Positions 20,039 to 29,172 of a DNA stretch of 64,000 nt are shown piece by piece (within the stretch, counting starts at the first letter, position 1; every line of letters begins with the position of its first letter). The position numbers were made by a program, and so were the translations under genes. The DNA is taken from positions 1 to 64,000 of the forward strand of contig NZ_JABAIK010000014.1 in the NCBI RefSeq assembly GCF_012641465.1. The letters run 5' to 3'. This DNA comes from Vibrio agarilyticus (lineage in GTDB: Bacteria > Pseudomonadota > Gammaproteobacteria > Enterobacterales > Vibrionaceae). The notes under the pieces were generated by a model. That model had not been told where the DNA came from, did not search any database, and was given only the letters and a program-made list of their open reading frames with translations.

Positions 20039-21091
20039 ATGGAATTAATGGCAAAGCTCAGTCCACTGACACAGAAAAAAATACGTAATTTTAAGGCGAT
20101 CAAGCGCGGTTACTGGTCGTTTCTTATTCTGTCTGCTTTATTAGTGCTCTCTTTGGTGGCCGAGCTTTTGATTAACAGCAAAGCGCTAGTGGTGAAATAC
20201 CAAGGTGAGTATTTCTTTCCGGTCTTTACGGATGTGCGCTTAGGCAGTGAGTTTGGTCAAATGGCGGCAGGCGAAGCCAATTATCGCGAGCTGCAGCAGA
20301 CGTTTCGTCATGAGAACAATGGCAATTACGTCGTGATGCCATTGGTGCCGTGGAACCCGTTTGAACAGGATTTTAACCACGGTTATCCTCCCACGCCGCC
20401 AGACAGTGCGACCAAACATTATCTGGGTACGGATGTGATAGGGCGCGACATTCTTGCTAGGCTGGTTTATGGCTTTCGTATTGCGATGGGTTTTGCGCTG
20501 ATGACGATGGCACTGTCGTTTGTGATTGGTATTGTTATTGGCAGCGCAATGGGCTTTTTTGGCGGCAAATTTGATTTGGTGGTGCAAAGGTTAATTGAGG
20601 TCTGGTCAATGGTGCCGTTTTTATACGTTATTATGATCTTAGTTTCGCTGGTCAGGCCGACCTTTGGGCTGTTTGTGATCATCAATGTGCTTTTTGGCTG
20701 GATGGGCATCACTTGGTACATGCGCACTATGACCTACAAAGAATCGGCGCGTGAATATGTGCTCGCCGCTCGCGCCTTAGGCGCGTCGACATGGCGGATT
20801 TTGCTGAAACATATTTTACCTAACACCATGGTGATGATCGTCACGATTGCCCCTTTTACGATTGCGGCCAACATCACCGCATTGACCGCGCTTGACTACC
20901 TTGGGCTAGGTTTAATGCCTCCCACACCCAGTTGGGGAGAGCTGTTACAGCAAGGCAAGTCTAACCTCGATTCCCCTTGGATTGTCACCTCGGTGGTCAG
21001 TTCTATTGTGGTGGTGTTAGTGATGGTAACGTTTATTGGCGAAGCGATTCGCGGCGCGTTTGATCCGAAAAAATTTACTCGTTATGTATAA
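20039..21091 (+). CDS. yejE: peptide ABC transporter permease YejE
   Basis: Second permease of the Yej importer. It has one N-terminal helix at about 26-46, a long periplasmic part with the YejE-typical HYLGTDVIGRDILARL, then five more helices and the EAA loop AREYVLAARALGASTWRILLKHILPNT (in part). ATG at 20039 follows TTGGAG and begins 4 bases after the yejB stop, so translation is probably coupled. Ends only one base before an ERIC-like repeat. Confidence 0.93.
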   Translation: MELMAKLSPLTQKKIRNFKAIKRGYWSFLILSALLVLSLVAELLINSKALVVKYQGEYFFPVFTDVRLGSEFGQMAAGEANYRELQQTFRHENNGNYVVMPLVPWNPFEQDFNHGYPPTPPDSATKHYLGTDVIGRDILARLVYGFRIAMGFALMTMALSFVIGIVIGSAMGFFGGKFDLVVQRLIEVWSMVPFLYVIMILVSLVRPTFGLFVIINVLFGWMGITWYMRTMTYKESAREYVLAARALGASTWRILLKHILPNTMVMIVTIAPFTIAANITALTALDYLGLGLMPPTPSWGELLQQGKSNLDSPWIVTSVVSSIVVVLVMVTFIGEAIRGAFDPKKFTRYV

Positions 21092-21092
21092 A

Positions 21093-21230
21093 TATACCCA
21101 AACAACTTGGAATTGCAGGTCGGCGGCAAACGAACAAAGCCTCTGAGCACTTCGTGGACATAGACTAACTATGTGATGAGGTTTGTGAGAGCCAGCCAAC
21201 AACCCTGCAGCTTCAAGTGGAAAGGGTATA
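21093..21230. repeat. ERIC-like repeat between yejE and yejA
   Basis: 138-bp imperfect palindrome from TATACCCAAACAACTTGG to CTTCAAGTGGAAAGGGTATA, with the inner AAAGCCTCTGAGCA and CTATGTGATGAGGTTTGTGA. It begins one base after the yejE stop codon and ends 50 bases before the yejA start, so it is transcribed within the operon. Confidence 0.92.
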
Positions 21231-21280
21231 GATTCAAGCCACTTTCGGTGGGACGGGCATACACGGAAAAGGATAACAGA

Positions 21281-23161
21281 ATGAAAATAGGAAATTGGCT
21301 TTCGCAACCGTGGCAAGCGCGCATGCGGCTTGGCGTCTTTTTTGCGAGCACTGCCGCGAGCAGTCTTATGCTGGCGAATTTTAGCTGGGCAGCCACCTTA
21401 CCAGATAACTTGACGTGGCAGAGCAACTGGGACGATCCCACAATCGGTTCAGCGGCGGCGGTGCGAGGTGGCACTTATCGCACCTCAATTCAAAGCTTTC
21501 CACAAACCTTACGCACAGTTGGGCCTGATGCAAACTCAGGGCTGCGCCGAATGATGCTCGATGATGTTCCTGGGCTGATTGGCCGTCATCCCGATACGCT
21601 CAATTTTATTCCCGCGCTCGCCAATGAATGGGCGATAGGCGATGATTTGAAAACCGTTTATTTTCGTTTAAATCCCAAAGCGCGTTGGTCTGATGGGGAG
21701 CCAGTCACTGCCGATGATTTCCTGTTCATGCTGACCTTTTTCCGTTCGAAAGAGATCATGGAGCCTTGGTATAACGACTATTACACCAAAACCATTGATG
21801 CGATTACCAAGTACGATGACCTCACTTTTGCTGTCACCAGCACTGAGAAATTTAACGCTGAAGAGTTACTGATGCGCATGGGCGGCATGGTGCCTCGACC
21901 AGAGCATTTCTATGCCAATGCGAAAAAAGACAGTAACAATAACGGCATTCACGATGATTATGTGCGTTATTACAACTTCAAACCCGAACCCACCACCGGG
22001 CCCTATTTTGTCGATAAAATCAAAAAGGGCAAAAGCATTACCTTCAAACATGTGGGTGAAAAGTGGTGGGGGTATAGCAACAAATATTATCAGAATCGTT
22101 ATAACGTCGATAAAGTGCGCGTGACGGTGATCCGTGATAACGACATCGCGAAAAAGCACTTTGAAAAAGGCAGTCTCGATGCGTTTCCTTTGGTATTGCC
22201 ACAGCTGTGGCATGAAAAGTCCAACAGCAAACCGTACCAAAACGGTTATATCGATAAGTTTTGGGGTTACAACCAGTACCCACAAGGCGCTGGTGGCGTG
22301 TGGATGAACGTGGCGATGCCGCTGTTAGATGATCTCAATGTACGTCAAGGGATCACTCACGCGATAGATTTTGATGGCATGATTACCAACGTATTGCGTG
22401 GCGATTATGTACGCCAACCCAACCCCACAGGATTTGGCCATGGTAAATATACGTTGCCGAATGCTAAAGCGCCTGCGTTTGACCCCGCAGTTGCGGCGGC
22501 AGCCTTTGAAAAGGCGGGCTTTACCACCATCGGTCCCGATGGAATTCGCACCAATGCAGATGGGACGCGGTTAAGTTTTGAAATTGTTTATGGTAGCGCG
22601 GTTCATACGCCACGCATGGCCTACCTGCGTGAACAAGCCAAGCTTGCTGGGCTCGATTTGGTACTGAAATTGATTGATGGCTCATCGATGTTCAAATTTG
22701 TGCTTGAGAAAAAGCACCAATTGGCATTTTTGACCATGGGAACCTCAGAAGTCCCAAGTTACTGGGAATACTTCCACTCTGCCAATACCAATAAACCGCA
22801 AACCAATGCTCATACTAACTACAGCACGCCAGAGTTAGACGAGTTGATTATGGCCTACCGGTTTGAATTTGATGTGGATAAAAAAGTTACCTTGGGGCAT
22901 CAAATTCAGCAAAAAGTGACTGATGCGTATGTAATTGTGCCTGGCTATATGGTGCCTTATGTGCGCTATGGGCATTGGCGCTGGGTTAAGTTTCCGGAAA
23001 AACCGATGCAGCGCTGGACTCAAGATGTGCTCATGAGCGCGCAATTGGGTGATGGGACCTTTTGGATTGATAATGCTGTGAAAAAAGAGACTGAAAAAGC
23101 GATGAAATCAGGGCAATCGTACCCACCCGTGTTGGTGATTGATGATACTTATAAATTGTAA
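21281..23161 (+). CDS. yejA: periplasmic peptide-binding protein YejA
   Basis: Substrate-binding protein of family 5 (oligopeptide/nickel type) for the Yej importer. Residues 1-38 form a Sec signal peptide with a hydrophobic stretch LGVFFASTAASSLMLANFSWA and cleavage near SWA-ATL. Binding-protein signatures include WSDGEPVTADDF, TGPYFVDKIKKGKSITFKHV in part and GVWMNVAMPLL. 626 aa. ATG at 21281 follows AAAAGGATAACAG; the open frame upstream overlaps the ERIC repeat and is rejected as a start. Unlike in many operons the gene follows both permeases. Confidence 0.92.
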   Translation: MKIGNWLSQPWQARMRLGVFFASTAASSLMLANFSWAATLPDNLTWQSNWDDPTIGSAAAVRGGTYRTSIQSFPQTLRTVGPDANSGLRRMMLDDVPGLIGRHPDTLNFIPALANEWAIGDDLKTVYFRLNPKARWSDGEPVTADDFLFMLTFFRSKEIMEPWYNDYYTKTIDAITKYDDLTFAVTSTEKFNAEELLMRMGGMVPRPEHFYANAKKDSNNNGIHDDYVRYYNFKPEPTTGPYFVDKIKKGKSITFKHVGEKWWGYSNKYYQNRYNVDKVRVTVIRDNDIAKKHFEKGSLDAFPLVLPQLWHEKSNSKPYQNGYIDKFWGYNQYPQGAGGVWMNVAMPLLDDLNVRQGITHAIDFDGMITNVLRGDYVRQPNPTGFGHGKYTLPNAKAPAFDPAVAAAAFEKAGFTTIGPDGIRTNADGTRLSFEIVYGSAVHTPRMAYLREQAKLAGLDLVLKLIDGSSMFKFVLEKKHQLAFLTMGTSEVPSYWEYFHSANTNKPQTNAHTNYSTPELDELIMAYRFEFDVDKKVTLGHQIQQKVTDAYVIVPGYMVPYVRYGHWRWVKFPEKPMQRWTQDVLMSAQLGDGTFWIDNAVKKETEKAMKSGQSYPPVLVIDDTYKL

Positions 23162-23194
23162 TGCGCTTGTCTTGGTTGCGTGATGGAGTCTGGT

Positions 23195-24085
23195 ATGAGT
23201 AGTGATTGCATATTACGCGTGCGCGACTTGCGCGTGAGCTTTGCCTCTGACGATGGCGATGTTGCGGTACTGCATGGGGTCAATTTTGATTTGCACGCGG
23301 GGCGAACGCTTGGTCTGGTCGGCGAGTCAGGATGTGGCAAAAGTGTCACTGCGATGTCGATTATGGGTTTACTTCCCAAGCCGTATGGGCAAGTCACCGC
23401 TGGCATTATTGAGTATCGCGGCACTGATTTGCTGCGATTACCGCCTTTGGAAATGTACGCCATGCGCGGCAATCGAATTGCGATCATTTTTCAAGATCCT
23501 ATGACGGCGCTCAATCCAGTGCAGACGATAGAGCGGCAGATCTGTGAAGTGCTTGAGCTGCATCGCCCAGAGCTCAATCGCCGACAACGCTTAGCGGTTG
23601 CGCTGGAAATGTTGCAAAAAGTGCGCATTCCAGAGGCGCAAAAACGGCTCAAAGAGTACCCGCATAATTTGTCAGGGGGTATGCGCCAACGAGTGATGAT
23701 TGCGATGGCGCTTGCCTGTAAACCTGACATTTTGATTTGCGACGAGCCAACCACCGCGCTCGATGTGACGGTGCAAGCCTCGATTTTGGCTTTGATGAAC
23801 GAGCTACAGCAAGAGACGGGTATGGCGATGCTGTTCATTACGCATGATCTCGGTGTTGTGGCTGAGGTGTGTGATGATGTCGCGGTGATGTATGGCGGTC
23901 GTATTGTGGAATACGCCGAGATTTTTGAATTGTTTGACCACCCCAAACACCCTTATACCGAACGATTGCTGGGGTTGATGCCAAGCCTAGAGAGTGAGCC
24001 GAAGCAGATGATAGAGATAAAGCCCATCGATGCGGCCATGTTTGCTTCTAACGATCAAGTAACGCTGATGGGAGAGGCCGAATGA
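23195..24085 (+). CDS. peptide ABC transporter ATPase (OppD-type half)
   Basis: First ATPase of the importer. Walker A is GESGCGKS near residues 43-50, the signature is LSGGMRQR, Walker B is [11 protein letters not shown] and the switch His is FITHDLG. A C-terminal oligopeptide-transporter extension with [18 protein letters not shown] is present. ATG at 23195 has GGAG seven bases upstream; GTG 23180 and ATG 23183 are weaker. In E. coli the two ATPase domains are fused as YejF; here they are separate genes with a 4-base ATGA overlap, like OppD/OppF. Confidence 0.92.
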   Translation: MSSDCILRVRDLRVSFASDDGDVAVLHGVNFDLHAGRTLGLVGESGCGKSVTAMSIMGLLPKPYGQVTAGIIEYRGTDLLRLPPLEMYAMRGNRIAIIFQDPMTALNPVQTIERQICEVLELHRPELNRRQRLAVALEMLQKVRIPEAQKRLKEYPHNLSGGMRQRVMIAMALACKPDILICDEPTTALDVTVQASILALMNELQQETGMAMLFITHDLGVVAEVCDDVAVMYGGRIVEYAEIFELFDHPKHPYTERLLGLMPSLESEPKQMIEIKPIDAAMFASNDQVTLMGEAE

Positions 24086-24975
24086 GTCATGAGATTTTAC
24101 GCATAGAGAACCTCAAGCAGCACTTTGTGTCAGGCAAAGGATTATTGAAAAAAGGCTATGTGGTAAAAGCGGTTGATGGCGTCTCTCTCTCGGTTCATGC
24201 GGGTGAAACCTTGGGTCTGGTCGGGGAATCGGGTTGTGGCAAAAGCTCACTTGGCCGCACTATCTTAAAGCTCTATGAGCCAACGGAAGGCCGCATTTTT
24301 TTTGAGGGACAAGATATTACCGGCCTATCCGGTAAAGCGATGCGTCAGTTACGCAAAGAGATGCAAATTGTGTTTCAAGATCCGATGGAATCATTAAACC
24401 CGCGCCATACCATCGGCATGATTTTATCTGAGCCATTTGAAATTCACCGTATTGGTACTGCCAACGAGCGCGCGCAATGGGTTGATGAGTTGCTCATAAA
24501 AGTGGGCCTACCCACTTCTGCCGCGCAGCGTTACCCACATGAATTTTCGGGTGGGCAGCGGCAACGCATTGGTATCGCGCGCGCTATCGCATTAAAACCA
24601 AAACTGTTGATTTGCGATGAATCGGTGTCGGCGCTCGATGTCTCGGTTCAAGCGCAGATTTTGAATTTGCTCTTAACCTTGCAACAAGAGATGAATTTGG
24701 CGGTGATTTTTATTTCCCACGATTTATCGGTGGTAAAACACGTCTCCGATCGCGTCGCGGTCATGTATTTTGGCAAGGTAGTTGAAACAGGCCCAACGAA
24801 AGCCTTATATGCGAACCCACAGCACGAATACACCCAGCAGCTTCTCGCTGCCATTCCCATCACACATCCGAAATACCGTAAAGTCAAACGCCAAGCGGAG
24901 CAGGCGCACTCACTGATGGCGGAATCAAACGTGCATGGTGCGCAAGATAGTGCCCATCAAATGGAATCGTTATAA
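24082..24975 (+). CDS. peptide ABC transporter ATPase (OppF-type half)
   Basis: Second ATPase, expected to pair with the preceding one as a heterodimer. Walker [12 protein letters not shown], signature [10 protein letters not shown], Walker [13 protein letters not shown] (DES instead of DEP, common in this group) and FISHDLSVV are present. The 297-aa length is short of the OppF norm (334). Translation is coupled to the previous gene through the ATGA overlap. Last gene of the yejBEA-ATPase-ATPase operon. Confidence 0.92.
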   Translation: MSHEILRIENLKQHFVSGKGLLKKGYVVKAVDGVSLSVHAGETLGLVGESGCGKSSLGRTILKLYEPTEGRIFFEGQDITGLSGKAMRQLRKEMQIVFQDPMESLNPRHTIGMILSEPFEIHRIGTANERAQWVDELLIKVGLPTSAAQRYPHEFSGGQRQRIGIARAIALKPKLLICDESVSALDVSVQAQILNLLLTLQQEMNLAVIFISHDLSVVKHVSDRVAVMYFGKVVETGPTKALYANPQHEYTQQLLAAIPITHPKYRKVKRQAEQAHSLMAESNVHGAQDSAHQMESL

Positions 24976-25081
24976 ATCTCTCATAGTTCAGCTTGAGGTG
25001 GCGAGGTTATTGACTGCAACTCGCAAAGCCAGCCTGCGCTTTCAAGTGGTTTGGGTATCAAGCGGTCAACGAGAAATGAAT

Positions 25082-25113
25082 AAAAAGCCAAGTCATGATG
25101 ACTTGGCTTTTTT
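25082..25113 (+). terminator. terminator of the yej operon
   Basis: AAAAAGCCAAGTCAT and ATGACTTGGCTTTTTT form a long stem with almost no loop and a T-run, 107 bases after the last ATPase. It should also work for transcription arriving from the right. Confidence 0.88.
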
Positions 25114-25132
25114 GTATCAATAATCAAATGAA

Positions 25133-25259
25133 TATACTCTTTCCACTTGAAGTTGCAGCGTTGTTGGCAGGCCCTCACAAACCTCATCACATAGTTCATC
25201 TATGTTCAGAGGCTTTGTTCGTTTGTCGCCCACCTGCAACTCTCAGTTGTTTGGGTATA
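25133..25259. repeat. ERIC-like repeat after the yej operon
   Basis: 127-bp palindromic repeat beginning TATACTCTTTCCACTTGAAG and ending TCAGTTGTTTGGGTATA, the same length as a standard ERIC. It lies between the yej terminator and the convergent lipoprotein gene. A weaker, decayed relative may precede it at about 24988-25059 (CTTGAGGTGG ... CAAGTGGTTTGGGTAT). Confidence 0.9.
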
Positions 25260-25271
25260 CATCAATTTCGA

Positions 25272-28200
25272 TTAAGGGTGACTCAGCGTCATAATTGACG
25301 TAATAATATCGCCGTCACGATCGTCACCGATGCCGTCAATATCCTCGAACTGCGAGAACCCAAGGGTTGCCAGCGTATCGCCATTTGCTTGTGTGATTGC
25401 GTATTGGTCACGTCCTCCGAGGTCGCCATTACTATCAAAGATGTCAATCACCAGTAAGCCATAGCTTTCATTAATCGACCATTTGATATCAAAAACCTCT
25501 TTGTCATCTTCACCAAGATACTCTCCGTTATAGCCATCACGTTCGTCTTGGAACAGGGTATAAACTTCCCCATTGTGGCGCGTGATGACGGTGGTTTTAT
25601 TCGGATCAAAGAAGTCGGCACTAAAGCGCTCATCGGTTTCGGTGCAGCTTTCTAATGTGTTGAGGAAGAAAGTAAAGTCACCAATAAGATCCTCTGCGGT
25701 ATTGGCTGATGAACACTCTTTGACATTAACATCGCTATCGGTGGAATCCTCATCAACAAAGTCCAGTGTGTCACTCCACAAATCGGCAGAAATGTCGCTA
25801 TCTGCGATGGTAGGTTCAAAAATCACCATGGCCACCGTTTCGCCATCACTGTCCACCATCGCCCATGTGGCGTTGTAAGGTGTATCGTCCTCCTCCAGTT
25901 CGCTAATGAGGATTTTGCCGTCATGCAACTGCCAGCGCCAATCAAAATCATTCTTCTCAGAGCGAATCACGTTCAACACGCCGCCACGGTTAAAGACATA
26001 CTCGCGCGTAGTGTCATCAAAACGAACACGGTGGAGCGTTTTACCTTCAATCATATCGCGAGTGATGGCCATTGCACCGCCGCAGGTTTCAATGACTTGA
26101 TTAAAGTCATCCGCGGTCGCCTCACCTTCCGTTTGATTGGCACTAGCGCATTTCGAGACTGGAATGTCCGCATTGCTGATAAACGCGTTTTTGGCTACGG
26201 CGTTCATCATTAAGCTGAGGTCATCACCTCGATTGAGTTGCGTGGTTTCAATCACACCAATTTGGACATTGTCATCATCACCGTATTGGCTTAGCACAAT
26301 ATGCGGCGAATCCTCTCCAAAGTCTTCACCCCACGCGGAAAGTGCACTTTCTGGCACGGTAAAGGTGACATACTCTGCAGAGCCTTGCGTCTTACGTTCC
26401 CAAGTCCCTGAACCGACTCGCGTGACGTTAGAGCTGATGTCGTCAGACGTATACACTTTGTAGAAGTAAGCGCTGTTATTGGCATCTGTTACCAATTCAA
26501 CCGCAATGTAATGGCCAATTGATACGGCGGTAAAATCATTCACTGAACCGGATTGGCCAACTGATGCGCCAGTAAAGAGCTCATCGAGCGATTGAGCGAT
26601 GTCTGACGCGCCGCCATACATGTGGGCATTCCAATCCCAGAGATAAATCGCATCTTTTTGCGGCACAAATTCAAGCAGAGCGCCTTGCGCGCCGTCTGGG
26701 AAGGTGGCGTCATCGTCTTTAAACGCTTCCCACTCTTCCGACTCATCAGCGATTTTTTTGCCCGCTAAATCACGTAACTCGCCAGTAACGGTATAGCGAA
26801 TCTCAGGATGGCTGGTGGGGTAAGCGAGAATATTATCGCTATCGCTAAAGTCGATAGTGTAAGACTCACCGACTTCAACCCAGCCAGAGTCGGCGAGCTG
26901 AATATCTGAGATGGTGCTGATGTCAATCTGCTCGGGTGAATCACGATGAGCGTATGTCAGTCTACCTAGCGCCACCATCTTGGTGATAGAGCCATTGGTG
27001 TTGTGCGTTTCAAGAAACAGCTGCTCAATGTCTTCGGATTCATCCATATAGACACTGTAAAGTGTTGACGCGCCAGATAGGAACTCAATTAGGCTACTCG
27101 CTGGTGGCGTCGTTGGCTCGGTAGATGGCGTTTTCTCCCCGACAGCGGGGTCCTGTGGATCAGCATCATCGTCATTTTTCACGCCATCGCCGTCGATGTC
27201 GTCATCACTGTTATCGCCAATGCCATCGCCATCGGTGTCTTTGGTTTCATCTGGGTCAGTGGGGAATGCATCGTTTTCATCAATAACACCATCGTTATCG
27301 CTATCTAGCGGCGCACTGTCGGAAACGGCATTAAGTTCAATGACAAGGTCAGTGCCTAACGTGCCATCGCTGGCGCTTATTGTCAGAACTCCCACCTGAT
27401 CGACGGTGGTTGGTGTGCCGCTGAGTTGCAAAAGAGTTCCGTCAACGTTAACACTCAAACCTGTGGTGGTGATTTGCGCAGACAACACTAGCGCATCACC
27501 ATTTTGGTCTTTAAAGAGCTCGCCCAGTTCAAGTGTTTGTGTTGCTGCCACGCCTTGAGTAAAGCGCCACGCTTTTGCTGCCGCAGTAATAGCATCCTGA
27601 TTGGCTAGGTTAATGGTCGGTGCTTGGTTGATAGGGATGTTAAAAGGGATCAACACATCCTTAACTTCATGTTGTTCAGAGTTGCGATCTGTGGCGACAA
27701 GGAGCAAGCGGATATCACTGTCTGCGTCAATCTGTGAGCCTGAGAGGGTGAGTTTATTGTCGCTGGTGAGAGCAAAGGTAATGCCTCCTATTGTCACGCT
27801 GTCTGAGAAGGTTTGGCGAGTGGCTTGCTCGGCATCGGATGAATGATTTGGGTGATAAAATTGCAGCGTGACTGGCGCGTCGATATCTTTATCGGTAACT
27901 AACTGAGTTAAGTCCTGAGAAGTGGTGAAAGTGTTAATATCTTGTCTGTTTTTGAGCGCTAGTTCATTTAGCTCCTTTTGTAATGCCTCTACGATACTGG
28001 TATTAACTTCAACGCGATAATTGCTGACAATAGAAGGGGTTTGGTTATTATCTCCGAGTTTAATTACTGCAGAAATTGTTTTGTCGCGAATATCGCCACC
28101 CGCTGTAACCGTGTTCTGCACTTGTTGAGCCGCAATTTTAACGATATCGATAATTTGCGATTGATAATTAGTTTGTTGTTCTGATTTTTTAGCATCGGCT

Positions 28201-28817
28201 TTGGTATCAGCAATAATACGTGCAACCATGTATAATTCTGCATCACTGTCGTTTTCTTCAGAATTTTCAATAAAATCAAAATAGAGATCAGCGCCTTGCT
28301 CTAGGCCGAGCGCATCCGTCACCGCATCTTTTGCTTCTTGCTCTGTCTTACCTTGCGCCATTTCAATCACGACGAGATCGGTGATAGGTGAGACGATGTC
28401 AGATCCACCAGGCGCCAGAAAAATAAGTTCATCGGCGACGGACTGATCGGGAGAGTCCATATCTATGGTGTAGATACCATCAGCAATGTGTCCACCGTCA
28501 ATTAGGGTTTGTTGCAGCGCGCTGCCAGAGGCGATGGTTTGAATCGCACGAGTGCCCGCTTCATCGTCAGAAACGGTGGCTTGGCCTTGTTTATTGGTGA
28601 GTCCGACAATGGTGTCTGTGTCTAAATCTAACGCTCGGTTATTGTTATTATCAATAAACATAAGCGCGTTATAGAAGTAGCCATCGAGCCCGGTGATGGT
28701 CACATCATTGTTATTGCCACTAGCGGGTGTGTTGCCATCGCTGCTACCGCCGCCACAGCCAGCCAGTAGACCTGATATCACAAGGCCAATGGCGAAAGAA
28801 AGGTTGGATTTGCGCAT
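25272..28817 (-). CDS. large outer-membrane-type lipoprotein with calcium-binding repeats
   Basis: No precise function is recognised. The 1181-aa protein starts with a lipoprotein signal, lipobox LLAGC at about residues 17-21, then a Gly/Ser/Asn linker. ATG at 28817 follows AGAGGGAACT. A cadherin/Ig-like domain is suggested at about 400-500 (NQAPTINLANQDA, DQVGVLTISASDGTLG). Next is a run of thrombospondin type-3-like acidic repeats (DSDNDGVIDENDAFPTDPDE, DTDGDGIGDNSDDD), a Thr/Pro linker, and a long C-terminal half with repeated WRLHDG/DFN-type segments and spaced Cys. The repeats imply calcium binding at the cell surface. Directly downstream of an orphan flagellin gene on the same strand, with a 355-base gap. 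Confidence 0.75.
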   Translation of the reverse strand: MRKSNLSFAIGLVISGLLAGCGGGSSDGNTPASGNNNDVTITGLDGYFYNALMFIDNNNNRALDLDTDTIVGLTNKQGQATVSDDEAGTRAIQTIASGSALQQTLIDGGHIADGIYTIDMDSPDQSVADELIFLAPGGSDIVSPITDLVVIEMAQGKTEQEAKDAVTDALGLEQGADLYFDFIENSEENDSDAELYMVARIIADTKADAKKSEQQTNYQSQIIDIVKIAAQQVQNTVTAGGDIRDKTISAVIKLGDNNQTPSIVSNYRVEVNTSIVEALQKELNELALKNRQDINTFTTSQDLTQLVTDKDIDAPVTLQFYHPNHSSDAEQATRQTFSDSVTIGGITFALTSDNKLTLSGSQIDADSDIRLLLVATDRNSEQHEVKDVLIPFNIPINQAPTINLANQDAITAAAKAWRFTQGVAATQTLELGELFKDQNGDALVLSAQITTTGLSVNVDGTLLQLSGTPTTVDQVGVLTISASDGTLGTDLVIELNAVSDSAPLDSDNDGVIDENDAFPTDPDETKDTDGDGIGDNSDDDIDGDGVKNDDDADPQDPAVGEKTPSTEPTTPPASSLIEFLSGASTLYSVYMDESEDIEQLFLETHNTNGSITKMVALGRLTYAHRDSPEQIDISTISDIQLADSGWVEVGESYTIDFSDSDNILAYPTSHPEIRYTVTGELRDLAGKKIADESEEWEAFKDDDATFPDGAQGALLEFVPQKDAIYLWDWNAHMYGGASDIAQSLDELFTGASVGQSGSVNDFTAVSIGHYIAVELVTDANNSAYFYKVYTSDDISSNVTRVGSGTWERKTQGSAEYVTFTVPESALSAWGEDFGEDSPHIVLSQYGDDDNVQIGVIETTQLNRGDDLSLMMNAVAKNAFISNADIPVSKCASANQTEGEATADDFNQVIETCGGAMAITRDMIEGKTLHRVRFDDTTREYVFNRGGVLNVIRSEKNDFDWRWQLHDGKILISELEEDDTPYNATWAMVDSDGETVAMVIFEPTIADSDISADLWSDTLDFVDEDSTDSDVNVKECSSANTAEDLIGDFTFFLNTLESCTETDERFSADFFDPNKTTVITRHNGEVYTLFQDERDGYNGEYLGEDDKEVFDIKWSINESYGLLVIDIFDSNGDLGGRDQYAITQANGDTLATLGFSQFEDIDGIGDDRDGDIITSIMTLSHP

Positions 28818-29172
28818 AGTTCCCTCTAAATTGTAAAAAAAACGCATCAAGCCGTTAACAAATAACAGAAAATGTTAACCACATCCAAACTAAGGAAAAC
28901 GGAATGAGATGCGTTAAATTCAGAGGGGTGTTTGTGATTTTGTGTTTAATTTCAATCAATTAAGTTAAATCTATGAAATGAATGAAATTGACAGTAATAA
29001 TAAATACGCTAAATGATGGGTTATTTGATTTAATTATCAGGCGGTTAGAAAAACACTATTGTTAATAGTGGTATTTGCTGTGAGTGAGAAAGTAATCGAA
29101 TACATTTGCAATTCTATGAAATAGGTAATTCGCTTTCTGTGGCACGGATTGTACGTGAAAGGAACTTACACT
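28818..29172. other. AT-rich gap between flagellin and lipoprotein genes
   Basis: 355 bp without a plausible gene. It is strongly AT-rich (for example TTATTTGATTTAATTATCAG) and probably contains the lipoprotein promoter on the minus strand. No clear terminator for the flagellin gene was found. Confidence 0.45.

Noticed and set aside
24985-25065. An additional full ERIC-like repeat after the yej operon
   Set aside because: Only the tips CTTGAGGTGG and CAAGTGGTTTGGGTAT resemble the family; the interior does not align well enough to call it.
29139-29155. TGGCACGGATTGTAC as a sigma-54 promoter
   Set aside because: It has a good TGGCAC part but no GC at the -12 position, and it points away from the lipoprotein and against the flagellin gene.
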